Shown here piece by piece: positions 53,165 through 60,792 of a stretch of DNA of 64,000 nucleotides. This DNA is from Pedobacter jejuensis (GTDB taxonomy: Bacteria > Bacteroidota > Bacteroidia > Sphingobacteriales > Sphingobacteriaceae): positions 496,001 through 560,000 of the forward strand of contig NZ_RBEE01000023.1 in assembly GCF_003725795.1 (NCBI RefSeq), given 5' to 3'. The position numbers and the translations under genes are program-made. Below the pieces are notes generated by a model. The model was not told the origin of the DNA, made no database searches, and saw nothing but the letters and a program-made list of their open reading frames with translations. Within the stretch, counting starts at the first letter, position 1. Each line of letters begins with the position of its first letter.

Positions 53165-53920
53165 TTATTTTTTATTTTCGATTCGTATGATTTTAAACAA
53201 CTGTTGCACTGTTCTGACCGCTGTTCCTTTGGTAGAAACATCGCCTTTTTTCTCCACAAAATAATTCCTTGTTGTTTCGGTAGGAATATCCTTTCCTCCA
53301 TTGGAGAAATATTTGCTGATCATTTTGGAGTAAGGACTTTTGTTATCGCATCTAAGTAATAATCTGCCAGATGGTAGTTTAAGTTCACGCATCTGTTTTA
53401 TCAGATCGACCACAGTGGCGAGATGGTCTTCCTCTATTCTGATTTTTTGGGCTACCTCATAGTGGCTAAGTTGATTGAGTTTTTCTTTTAATTTGTTAAT
53501 TTCTCTCTTTTGTTGAATTATGAGTTCATCTTTTTCAGCAATTACTATGTTTTGCGGTCGAGCATTCCATTTGTCGATGCTGTGCAGGTATTTTTGAAAC
53601 TGTTGCAGTTTATGCAAATTGTTTACGTGCATTGAATGACTTGTTGAAAATGGATTTTGCTGCTCGAAATGCTTAATCCTGTTTTTTACAATCTGCCAAA
53701 CATATCGATAAAAATTCTCCTCGGTAGTAATGTTATTTTCTAGAGAATAAGACATGTGGTAATTATAATAATCGGCTAAGTTAACCTCATCTATATTATA
53801 AATTTTGAGCAAAAAGTGGTTATCATCATAGCTTTTCCAAAGCCCTAATGCTGTTCCGATATCGTACGGATGCTGTGAAAGAGAGAATGCCTTACGCGAT
53901 TTGAAATATGCTTTTCTCAT
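53165..53920 (-). CDS. Unknown 251-aa island protein with coiled coil
   Basis: A 251-aa protein. The N-terminal half is rich in aromatic residues (YDIGTALGLWKSYDDNHFLLKIYNIDEVNLADYYNYHMSYSL), and a clear coiled coil spans about 125-160 (IVIAEKDELIIQQKREINKLKEKLNQLSHYE). The tail (RGKDIPTETTRNYFVEKK) is basic. It resembles regulatory proteins at the excision end of Bacteroidota elements in position only; I do not recognise a family. It is the last island gene on the right. Confidence 0.6.
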   Translation of the reverse strand: MRKAYFKSRKAFSLSQHPYDIGTALGLWKSYDDNHFLLKIYNIDEVNLADYYNYHMSYSLENNITTEENFYRYVWQIVKNRIKHFEQQNPFSTSHSMHVNNLHKLQQFQKYLHSIDKWNARPQNIVIAEKDELIIQQKREINKLKEKLNQLSHYEVAQKIRIEEDHLATVVDLIKQMRELKLPSGRLLLRCDNKSPYSKMISKYFSNGGKDIPTETTRNYFVEKKGDVSTKGTAVRTVQQLFKIIRIENKK

Positions 53921-54479
53921 TAAACAATAATCTGAATTAAGAAAATAACGTTAAAATATTAATATTGTTTCCATACTAATGTAAGTTTATCAGCCTGTAA
54001 CATATTTCAACTTAAGTGGAAAACATCCTAACCAATTCGATAAATGGTAGCTTGCTCTAAAACTTTAGTATTGATCCATTTTCTATTCTAATTTGGTATA
54101 TCAAGCAGGCTTCGAATAGCATGAAAACGAAAAAGCCCTTCGATTCGCAGAAGAGCTTTCATATATCGAGGTGGCAGGATTAGCCGTCCCCTTTTTAATA
54201 TGTTGTTATCTAATTAGTTAGATGTTCTATCTATACATTTTTCAAAAAAGGAAATCGAATTGGGCACATATAATCTACCTTGCTTTAGGGTGTTTTTGTG
54301 CTAAAGTACATCATTTGAATGAAAATAATAGTACTTTTTAATAATTCAAATATCTAAATACTGATGCTAAATACAAATTATTTTTAACGAAAAATATTTC
54401 TCCTCGTAATAATTTTAAATTCTCATCGAACATGATGTTCTAGGAATTGTCGAATTGAGCTAACATGTCCCGTCCTAAA
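53921..54479. other. Intergenic region at the island / peptide-cluster junction
   Basis: I see no gene. Features are the hairpin at 54132-54159, and a 14-nt string GTGGCAGGATTAGC on the plus strand that resembles part of a tRNA-gene text but is too short to call. The rest is AT-rich. The right end of the mobilizable island should lie here. Confidence 0.45.
54125..54160 (-). terminator. Terminator of the peptide-cluster operon
   Basis: The stem AAAGCCCTTC / GAAGAGCTTT (one mismatch) on the minus strand is followed by TTTTTCGTTTTC. It lies 320 bp past the last gene of that operon. Confidence 0.6.
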
Positions 54480-55058
54480 TTATTTGTCGTTTTTTTTGAG
54501 GGGTAGTACTGGAATAAATTTACATCTTCTTTCTGATAATCCTATCTTTTCTTTCAATCCTTGTTTAAATCTTGAATCATTGATGATTATTTTAAACCAA
54601 TGAGAATAATACTCCAGATTTATATTTATATCAGCGTAAATAGCATCAAGAGATACCCATTTATAACATTGAGCCTCTTCTGAATTCAGAATTGGATGTT
54701 TAGAACTGAAACCTATAAAAACATAATCAAGTTCATGCTCAATCATTCCATTTTCTAATGCTACCTTGTAAATAAACTTGTACATCATTTTCAATCTACA
54801 ACTAAAGCCAATTTCTTCAATCATCCTTTTTTTCACAAATGGCTTCATTGATATATCAGGGTGAAAATGACTACAACAGGTATTAGACCATAGGTCTGAT
54901 GAATGATACTTTGATGCAGCTCTTTGCTGTAAAAGAACTTCAAAATTTTCATTAAATACAAAAACAGAAAAGGCTCGATGCAATAGTCCTTTTCGGTGTA
55001 CAATTAGCTTTTCTTCAGTACCAGTTTGATTATCGTTTTCATCTACTAAAATGATCAT
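54480..55058 (-). CDS. Nudix enzyme, isopentenyl-diphosphate delta-isomerase type I-like
   Basis: A 192-aa protein of type I IDI layout. The start MIILVDENDNQTGTEEKLIVHRKGLLHRAFSVFVFN and LLQQRAASKYHSSDLWSNTCCSHFHPD carry the active-site Cys and metal-binding His of IDI. The Nudix-type Glu segment KKRMIEEIGF follows. It would interconvert IPP and DMAPP. It overlaps the stop of the upstream gene by 4 nt (ATGA), so it belongs to the operon with the peptide and cyclase-like genes. A role in making a prenyl donor for that cluster is inference. Confidence 0.85.
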   Translation of the reverse strand: MIILVDENDNQTGTEEKLIVHRKGLLHRAFSVFVFNENFEVLLQQRAASKYHSSDLWSNTCCSHFHPDISMKPFVKKRMIEEIGFSCRLKMMYKFIYKVALENGMIEHELDYVFIGFSSKHPILNSEEAQCYKWVSLDAIYADININLEYYSHWFKIIINDSRFKQGLKEKIGLSERRCKFIPVLPLKKNDK

Positions 55059-55939
55059 TTATTTTCCTTAAGTAAATACCCACTTGATACTGTTGGTCCA
55101 AAAACACTAATGACAATATGGCTTTTCACTAACAATACTCTTGGGAATTTGGGAAACGAATGCTCAAATAAGCTCGGTTCTAAATATTGGAAGGAAAAAT
55201 TTGTTTTGAACCTGGGCTGGTAGATAGCCATTACGCTCTCCTTTTGGCTTAATGGACTAATAGCTATAACCTCATCTACGTATCCAGATGTCTTCCAGCT
55301 CATCACGTTTGCCGTTGCATCCCAACAATGGGAACATAGAGGACTGAAAAAAAACAGGGCATAAGTTTTATCCCTATCTAAATTTAAATTTTTAAGGATT
55401 ATTTTTGACAAGTCTTTACCAATAAACTTCTCTGAAAAATCGACTTTGTAAAAAGGATTTGTTAGCGATATTCCCGATGCAGTGAAAACGATAACTCCGC
55501 AAAAAAGCAAGAGACGATTTTGCCACAATTTAGAATGATTTTTTGCAATTCTGTTAATGAAATAACAGCAAAATAATATCAACAAATTTTTACAATAGAA
55601 AAACCAAACGGGCATTTGTAGGGGAATGATGCTTCCAAAACATCCGCAGTCTTTTACATCTCTAAAATTATTTCCGTAGATAAACATTAAGGTAAAAATA
55701 GCCGTCATTATCCCCGCAACAACTGCTGTCGATCTCAAATTTTGATTTAGTAGGAATGCAAGCCCCAACAAAATTTCGACTGGTGGAAATAATACACCAA
55801 TATAGGATATCGACCCAAAGCCGTACGTTAAAATGATTTGAATAAATTCTTGTACATTAATTAATTTGCTTACCCCAGAAATCAAAAACAAAATGCCGAT
55901 GATGATGCGAAGCAAAAGGATAAATAGTTCTTTTTTCAT
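55055..55939 (-). CDS. MauE/DoxX-like membrane protein with thioredoxin-like domain
   Basis: A 294-aa protein. Residues about 1-140 hold four membrane segments of MauE/DoxX type (LLLRIIIGILFLISGVSKLI, IGVLFPPVEILLGLAFLL, VVAGIMTAIFTLMFIYG, CKNLLILFCCYFI), with Cys in DCGCFGS. The C-terminal part faces outward and has a thioredoxin-like CxxC in LFFFSPLCSHCWDA (CSHC). It may carry electrons across the membrane to a thiol-redox step, for example forming or reducing bonds in a secreted peptide. It overlaps the genes on both sides by 1-4 nt. The assignment to a substrate is inference. Confidence 0.75.
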   Translation of the reverse strand: MKKELFILLLRIIIGILFLISGVSKLINVQEFIQIILTYGFGSISYIGVLFPPVEILLGLAFLLNQNLRSTAVVAGIMTAIFTLMFIYGNNFRDVKDCGCFGSIIPLQMPVWFFYCKNLLILFCCYFINRIAKNHSKLWQNRLLLFCGVIVFTASGISLTNPFYKVDFSEKFIGKDLSKIILKNLNLDRDKTYALFFFSPLCSHCWDATANVMSWKTSGYVDEVIAISPLSQKESVMAIYQPRFKTNFSFQYLEPSLFEHSFPKFPRVLLVKSHIVISVFGPTVSSGYLLKENK

Positions 55940-57135
55940 TATTTATTAAAGTAATTTCCAATTATTTTCTTATTCTCAAAGTCCTTGATTATGGAATTTT
56001 CCACAGGTGTTCTTTTTATTATTGGATTATTCATCCAGAACACCGGATCATATTTAACTGCTTTCAGCTCTTCCGCATCTTTAGATTCTAGACTCGTTGC
56101 TTTGTAAGCAATTTGATTTAATTTCTGGTCTTCCTCATCGATGAAAATTTGTGAATTATATTTTAGGGTCCCGCCCCCTAGGATCCCGGCATATCTCATT
56201 TTTCCGTTAATTGTCAAATTGGCATATTTAAGCACGTAGTTGCCATTAAGTGCGGTCGGGGCATAAATAACTTCGATGGGGCAATCTGAAATTGTAAATT
56301 TAACTGTTGCTTTACTGTTCAACGTAAAATTTTTCACATGGCCTTGGACTTTGATAACATCAAACGTTTTTGTGTTGATATAATATTTTCCTACAAAGTA
56401 CATGATTGTAGGCCCATGCTTATCATCTTTTATAGTACAGTTTATGATAGCGATTTGGTCTCCATCACTCTCTATATAACCCTCTAGCTTAACATCATAA
56501 ACTTGGGTGGAATTTTTAGAAAGCGGCGTAGCAAATGCAGATGTAGAGAGATATCCAACAGTACTAAAACTTAAAAAGTTGAAATTAGATAAAGTAATGC
56601 CTTGATCTGATTTTGAATATCTTGATTGGGTGGGATTCCAACCCATTATAGCATAATTTGTGTATTTCGCATCAAAGAATGTTTCGCTGATCGCTGTGTA
56701 CTTTTCATTGAAGGAAGAAAGCTGTCTAATAAATGCCTTTGCATAATAGTTTGTTGAAGCATTTTTATATCCTTTCTGAAAAGCGGCTTCTATGATTGAT
56801 AAAGCAGGATTACTACTGATCACAACCTCATTCAATGATACCACGGAAGGGGCCAGTTTAAATACAATATTTTCTGAATTTTCCTTAATGATTAAACTAG
56901 ATGGTTCATATCCTACACTTGAAACCTGGACAGTCAAAGGGAATCTTTGTACTTCAATCGTAAATTCGCCGTCTACATTGGTGATTGTCTGTGGTTTGCC
57001 GTTAAATGAAACTGTTGCGAAAGGAATGGCTTTAGCATTGCCCAGCTCTTCAACTTTGCCGTTTAATTTAATTTGCGCCTGGGAAAGGGAATATATGTTA
57101 AATAATATTGCGAATAAGATTATTTGTTTTCTCAT
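55939..57135 (-). CDS. Exported protein with carboxypeptidase regulatory-like domain
   Basis: A 398-aa protein with signal peptide MRKQIILFAILFNIYSLSQAQ. Residues about 23-100 are a beta-sandwich of the CarboxypepD_reg type (KLNGKVEELGNAKAIPFATVSFNGKPQTITNVDGEFTIEV), a module common at the start of TonB-dependent transporters and other surface proteins. The rest is beta-rich with no transporter barrel. It is likely periplasmic or outer-membrane associated. It is co-transcribed with the peptide gene and shares a 1-nt overlap with the MauE-like gene. Confidence 0.75.
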   Translation of the reverse strand: MRKQIILFAILFNIYSLSQAQIKLNGKVEELGNAKAIPFATVSFNGKPQTITNVDGEFTIEVQRFPLTVQVSSVGYEPSSLIIKENSENIVFKLAPSVVSLNEVVISSNPALSIIEAAFQKGYKNASTNYYAKAFIRQLSSFNEKYTAISETFFDAKYTNYAIMGWNPTQSRYSKSDQGITLSNFNFLSFSTVGYLSTSAFATPLSKNSTQVYDVKLEGYIESDGDQIAIINCTIKDDKHGPTIMYFVGKYYINTKTFDVIKVQGHVKNFTLNSKATVKFTISDCPIEVIYAPTALNGNYVLKYANLTINGKMRYAGILGGGTLKYNSQIFIDEEDQKLNQIAYKATSLESKDAEELKAVKYDPVFWMNNPIIKRTPVENSIIKDFENKKIIGNYFNK

Positions 57136-57204
57136 TAGGGATCTGATGTTTTAAAATCAAATACAACTACTGTTAGGTAGTTGCATTTGACTGATTGTTA
57201 AATT

Positions 57205-57372
57205 TTACTCATGTGTAGGAATAGTACATTCTATCGTAATCGTTCCCGGGCCACAAGGGACTTCAACACCCACTTTCACTTCGTCAATCCAAGGTTTAAA
57301 CTCTAACCTTTGTTCTAGTTCTTCAACGTCAAAGTGATTTGACACCATTTCCAAATTTGCATTTTTTTTCAT
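57205..57372 (-). CDS. Small peptide with leader/core appearance (candidate RiPP precursor)
   Basis: A 55-aa frame from ATG 57372 to TAA 57205. The N-terminal half MKKNANLEMVSNHFDVEELEQ plus RLEF is acidic and helical, like leaders of ribosomally made modified peptides. The C-terminal half carries two Cys ten residues apart in VPCGPG and IECT, plus Thr residues, and ends THE. It lies between a PqqD-like/M50 protease gene and an exported protein gene, with 69 and 69 nt on each side. The product function is not known. No known RiPP class is recognised. Confidence 0.65.
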   Translation of the reverse strand: MKKNANLEMVSNHFDVEELEQRLEFKPWIDEVKVGVEVPCGPGTITIECTIPTHE

Positions 57373-57441
57373 AATAAAAAAATAAAGTTTTAGAGAGCTG
57401 AGGTTATTTAGGTTTCAATTAGTGCAGCTCATTAACACCAA

Positions 57442-58632
57442 CTAATGTCTTAATCTATTGCTAATTTTCTTGTATAAAGGATTAATTATGAAGTTGTAGC
57501 TATATTTTATTGCTAAATAGTAAAATAAGATGACCATGAGATATGCACCTTTTAAGTCTTTCAATTCCAGATTTAAACCTATAAGCTTGGAGACTAAATT
57601 TTTTAAGTTTAGCGGGAAGTTAGTAATGTGATGTTGGTAGTTAAACCAGATCAATAGCAAATAAATAATAACTATTAAATAGTTCGCTAATCCATACCCG
57701 ATTAACAATCCTCTGCTCGACAAACCTATCGTCGGATTTTTTATGAAATTAAAAAAACCTTTAATATTCAAGCTTTCTGTAATGGCTTTTCTAGCTCTAG
57801 GCAACAAATTCGGCGTTCCTGTAAGATCTGAGAGAACCCAATATCCATCCAATCTTACGAATGGATTTAATTCAAAAAGTACCTTAGAGGTGATAATGAA
57901 ATAGGCCAATAGGAACGTTTCATTTTGGCTTATCCAATAAACCCCCAGTAGCGTAAATGCATATAGATATTCATTAAAAACTCCTCCAAGATTAGCCATG
58001 ATCCGCTGGCTTTTACTAGCTTGCCAAACGTTGGTAATGTCCGCATAGGCAACTGGAAAAACGAGGTAAATGCCAAATCCAATTCCCCCATGCTTAATTT
58101 TAAATTTACGACAGGCTGCTATATGCCCGAGCTCATGTATGAGCATCACCGTGCAGATTGTAATTGTTAATAATGTGTAGTTGATGGTTAGGTTTTGAAA
58201 AGTTGTACTTAAAATGAAATTTAATATAAACAAGCTTACAATCGACATTAATCCCAGCAATAGGTAAAAAATGATAGGAGAAAAAAACGGTAGAAAAATC
58301 TGAGATAAGAAGCCAGCTACTCTTGAATTGATCAATTCGACTTTTAATTTTAAGTAGGTATCTGGTAGTGCCCTTACATTTGTATGGTCATCTACTAAAA
58401 TCCCATACCCGCCTAGTCGTTCCTGTAAAACAGAAAAAAATTCGTCAACAGTCAATGAAAAGCCATTTGCATCATTAAAACAAGAACAAGCCGTGCCAAT
58501 TTCTGTATTACTGGTTAAGATATCAACGAGCTTAACCACATTCTCATTTACAAGAATATTTCTTCCCCCAACAGTATTCAGAACATACCGTTTGTTGTCA
58601 TATTTAGATATATTAACCTGGCTAATGAGCAT
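57442..58632 (-). CDS. Membrane M50 (site-2-type) protease with PqqD-like N-terminal domain
   Basis: A 396-aa protein. Residues about 1-85 (NTVGGRNILVNENVVKLVDILTS...FSLTVDEFFSVLQERLGGYGILVDD) look like a PqqD-type peptide-binding winged helix. After four to six membrane segments, HELGH at 166-170 is the zinc site and FELNPFVRLDGYWVLSDL supplies the further Asp ligand. Such proteins are linked to precursor-peptide processing or export. Its start overlaps the stop of the cyclase-like fragment by 11 nt, and the small peptide gene follows 69 nt after it. Confidence 0.85.
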   Translation of the reverse strand: MLISQVNISKYDNKRYVLNTVGGRNILVNENVVKLVDILTSNTEIGTACSCFNDANGFSLTVDEFFSVLQERLGGYGILVDDHTNVRALPDTYLKLKVELINSRVAGFLSQIFLPFFSPIIFYLLLGLMSIVSLFILNFILSTTFQNLTINYTLLTITICTVMLIHELGHIAACRKFKIKHGGIGFGIYLVFPVAYADITNVWQASKSQRIMANLGGVFNEYLYAFTLLGVYWISQNETFLLAYFIITSKVLFELNPFVRLDGYWVLSDLTGTPNLLPRARKAITESLNIKGFFNFIKNPTIGLSSRGLLIGYGLANYLIVIIYLLLIWFNYQHHITNFPLNLKNLVSKLIGLNLELKDLKGAYLMVILFYYLAIKYSYNFIINPLYKKISNRLRH

Positions 58633-58933
58633 ATTCAGTTCTAAAAAGCGCTAATAAATTAAGGACCGTTACTGTTGTAAAAATCCTATTGTGATCATCA
58701 ACCGTAATTCCAGTGCCAAAAGAACCCAGCTTCCATTCAGTAATTTCGCCAGGTTCATGTATGTGCGTATGTGGTATTTGAAGGATATGGTCACCTCGCC
58801 AACTTCCATCCTTAAATTGTTGACTTAGGAGCCAAGCTATACCAGCGTCTCCAATAGATCGATATTTATTTAAATCAGAACTAAGAAGCGCTTTAAGTGG
58901 ATAAACCGGATCCCATTGACCCCAAGTCACCAA
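58622..58933 (-). pseudogene. Truncated prenyltransferase/squalene-cyclase repeat protein
   Basis: Only 103 codons remain. They include AWLLSQQFKDGSWRGDH, a QW-type repeat of squalene/hopene cyclase and prenyltransferase alpha-toroids, and the tail ITVDDHNRIFTTVTVLNLLALF. The frame opens only 7 codons further, to a TGA at 58955-58957, and no ATG is suitable (TTG at 58931-58933). The N-terminal two thirds or more are missing. Its 3' end overlaps the protease gene by 11 nt, showing it was the first gene of the operon before being cut. Confidence 0.65.
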
Positions 58934-59004
58934 AACACCAAACCTATAACTTACTCATTGTTTGACAATTGATGCACCCACTAAAATTGGCGAGTTGGGG
59001 TCAA
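58916..59004. repeat. Inverted repeat at the break between two truncated genes
   Basis: TTGACCCCAAGTC (58916-58928) and GAGTTGGGGTCAA (58992-59004) form a 13-bp pair with one mismatch. They lie exactly where the cyclase-like gene and the response regulator are both cut. This may be a remnant of an insertion sequence end. Confidence 0.55.
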
Positions 59005-59014
59005 ACATTTTGGT

Positions 59015-59608
59015 TTATCCAATATGGGTATAGATAAAATCAAAACTGTCGGCCATGTCCGAATCATCTCCCCAAATATGTTCTACCGCTGCAGATTTGG
59101 AGATGACCTTACCTTTATTAGAAACAAAATAAAGCAATAGATCAAACTCTTTTTTAGTCATGTAAGCTACTTTAGCATTTACGAGCACCTCTTTAGCATC
59201 TAAGTCTATCCTGATTTCATTAAATTCGATATGCCTTTCGCCATGAGCACTTTTTCGGCGAACAACGGCCAGTATCCTGGCATTCAGTTCCGAAAGGTGG
59301 AAGGGCTTTATTAGATAATCATCAGCACCGAGACTCAGGCCCTCTATTTTCTGATCTATGGAATTTCTAGCGGAAATAATAATCACCCCTTCTGTTCTAT
59401 TCATCCTTTTAAGATAATTCAGTATCTGAAGTCCTTCTCCATCGGGAAGGGTTAGATCGAGCAAAATGCAGTCGTAATCATATACCGCTAAGCGGTCGAG
59501 TGCCTCGGCATAAGTTGAAGCCTGACTACATAAGTTTCCCTGAGAGTGCAGATACTGTGCTATGCTGCGCTGCAACCCGGGTTCATCTTCAATAATTAGA
59601 ATCTTCAT
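59015..59608 (-). pseudogene. OmpR-type response regulator truncated at the C-terminus
   Basis: The 197 codons comprise a receiver domain (acidic EDE, phospho-Asp in CILLDLTLPDGEG, Ser in GVIIISARNS, Lys in DDYLIKPFHLSEL) and a winged-helix DNA-binding domain that breaks off at DSFDFIYTHIG. In this family IYTHI is normally followed by about 25 residues (xNLRKKL... to VxGxGYxF), so the recognition wing is lost. It may bind DNA poorly or not at all. The usual sensor kinase gene is absent downstream, where the cyclase fragment begins instead. Confidence 0.8.
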
Positions 59609-59684
59609 AATAACAAATATGGTTTAAGATACTGAAGACATTTTGAAGTTTGGTGCAAAAAAAGAAAGAAAGACAAATACTCTT

Positions 59685-60332
59685 TTACCTAACACTGTTA
59701 TTCAACAGCTTTTTAATGTTAAGTTGTTTACCTTTTTCCAATGCCTTTCGAGCGTAAGGAACAAAATATTGATGAGAAGAAAGCAAACTTACGTTAAGCA
59801 TATCCCATTTTTCTGCTGAGTAAACAATACCCAGGTTTTCCTGCCATTCTTTTTTAAGGTTCTCTGCATATAAAGGATAATCAACGAGGGATAAATGATA
59901 AAAGTCTGCATCACAAATTATCATACCAAGCCTGTCTTTTGGTTTCTGTGGAAACCTGGTTGCATCTATACATTTACAAACGGAATCAATTATTTCATCG
60001 CTTATATTCTCGCCTTTCAGAAACTCGGCTGCAATTTGAATGCTCACATCCTCATGGCCCATATATGTTTCGGTATATCCAACATCGTGAAAGAGGGCCG
60101 CAAGTTGCAGCGTACACTTTTCAATATCTGTTAAAATTGAGTGATTACCAATTTCTGTTACAGCTTTTAACACTAGAACTGTATGCCTATAATTGTGAAA
60201 ATACATGGATAAAGGAAGTCTTTCATTTAAAAGCTTATCCACAAATAAATTTGCTTTCCTAGTTACTTCTCTCATCAGCAGTAATAATCCAAATTGATAT
60301 GGCGCTATTATATCAATTAAATCTGTAGACAA
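59685..60332 (-). CDS. HD-domain phosphohydrolase
   Basis: A 215-aa protein with metal-binding HD residues: YFHNYRHTVLVLKA (first His), LAALFHDVGYTETYMGHEDVS (HD and a further His) and ICDADFYHLS (late Asp). This is the HD superfamily layout for nucleotide or phosphate ester hydrolysis. A start at the Met at residue 20 (MREVTRKANLF) is also possible. The substrate is unknown. It is upstream of the truncated response regulator on the same strand, 76 bp apart. Confidence 0.75.
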   Translation of the reverse strand: MSTDLIDIIAPYQFGLLLLMREVTRKANLFVDKLLNERLPLSMYFHNYRHTVLVLKAVTEIGNHSILTDIEKCTLQLAALFHDVGYTETYMGHEDVSIQIAAEFLKGENISDEIIDSVCKCIDATRFPQKPKDRLGMIICDADFYHLSLVDYPLYAENLKKEWQENLGIVYSAEKWDMLNVSLLSSHQYFVPYARKALEKGKQLNIKKLLNNSVR

Positions 60333-60505
60333 ACTGAAGTTTACAAGATTCAGTAGATATATTGAAGATTTCTAAGTGCCGAGAACAATTCACACAACGC
60401 TCTTTATTTTTGATATGAAAAATTTTTTCACCTGTTATTACAACCTATAAACTATTACTTTCGTATATACGATTAACCTTAAGAACGAAAATACAATAAT
60501 CTAAC

Positions 60506-60787
60506 ATGCAAGAAAATATATTTACTCAAATTGAAATTGATAGAATAATTGAAATGGCTTGGGAAGACCGTACCACTTTTGATGCTATAAAATTACAATT
60601 CGGTTTGAACCATCAAGAAGTTATAGAATTGATGCGTAAAGAAATGAAAGCAAGCAGTTTTAAAATGTGGCGTAAAAGAATGACAAATAGAACAACGAAG
60701 CATGCGGCTTTGAGGGATAGAACCACTACCCGCTTTAAATGCGACCGACAAAGATCGATAAGCAATAATAAGATAACCAAAAGGTAG
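60506..60787 (+). CDS. TIGR03643-family (DUF2805) protein
   Basis: A 93-aa protein with the signature WEDRTTFDAIKLQFGLNHQEVIELMRKEMKASSFKMWRKRM, which matches the TIGR03643/DUF2805 family: a helix-turn-helix-like small protein repeatedly found beside cryptochrome/photolyase-like genes. The C-terminal part is basic (RTTTRFKCDRQRSISNNKITKR), suggesting nucleic-acid contact. It ends 5 bp before the photolyase-like gene, so they form one operon. No biochemical function is known to me. Confidence 0.85.
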   Translation: MQENIFTQIEIDRIIEMAWEDRTTFDAIKLQFGLNHQEVIELMRKEMKASSFKMWRKRMTNRTTKHAALRDRTTTRFKCDRQRSISNNKITKR

Positions 60788-60792
60788 CATGT

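Larger units (their letters stand above)
42331..54180. mobile_element. Mobilizable genomic island next to tRNA-Lys
   Basis: Between tRNA-Lys and about 54.2 kb the genes are those of a mobilizable element: tyrosine integrase, ORF6N protein, BtgB-type relaxase and BtgA accessory protein, oriT-like inverted repeats, an excisionase-like HTH protein and an IS3 element. Cargo comprises HEPN-like and abortive infection genes. Codons look less AT-biased than in the flanking host genes. No conjugative pilus (Tra) genes are present, so transfer would depend on a helper. The left end is well placed; the right end is uncertain, because I could not find a duplicated tRNA 3' segment. Confidence 0.65.

Noticed and set aside
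53165..53920. RteC-like regulator
   Set aside because: Position fits, but I could not see the family's conserved residues, so it is listed as unknown.
54165..54180. Possible tRNA 3' fragment as right attachment site
   Set aside because: The string resembles part of a tRNA text, but it is too short, lacks the TTCGA loop and does not match tRNA-Lys.
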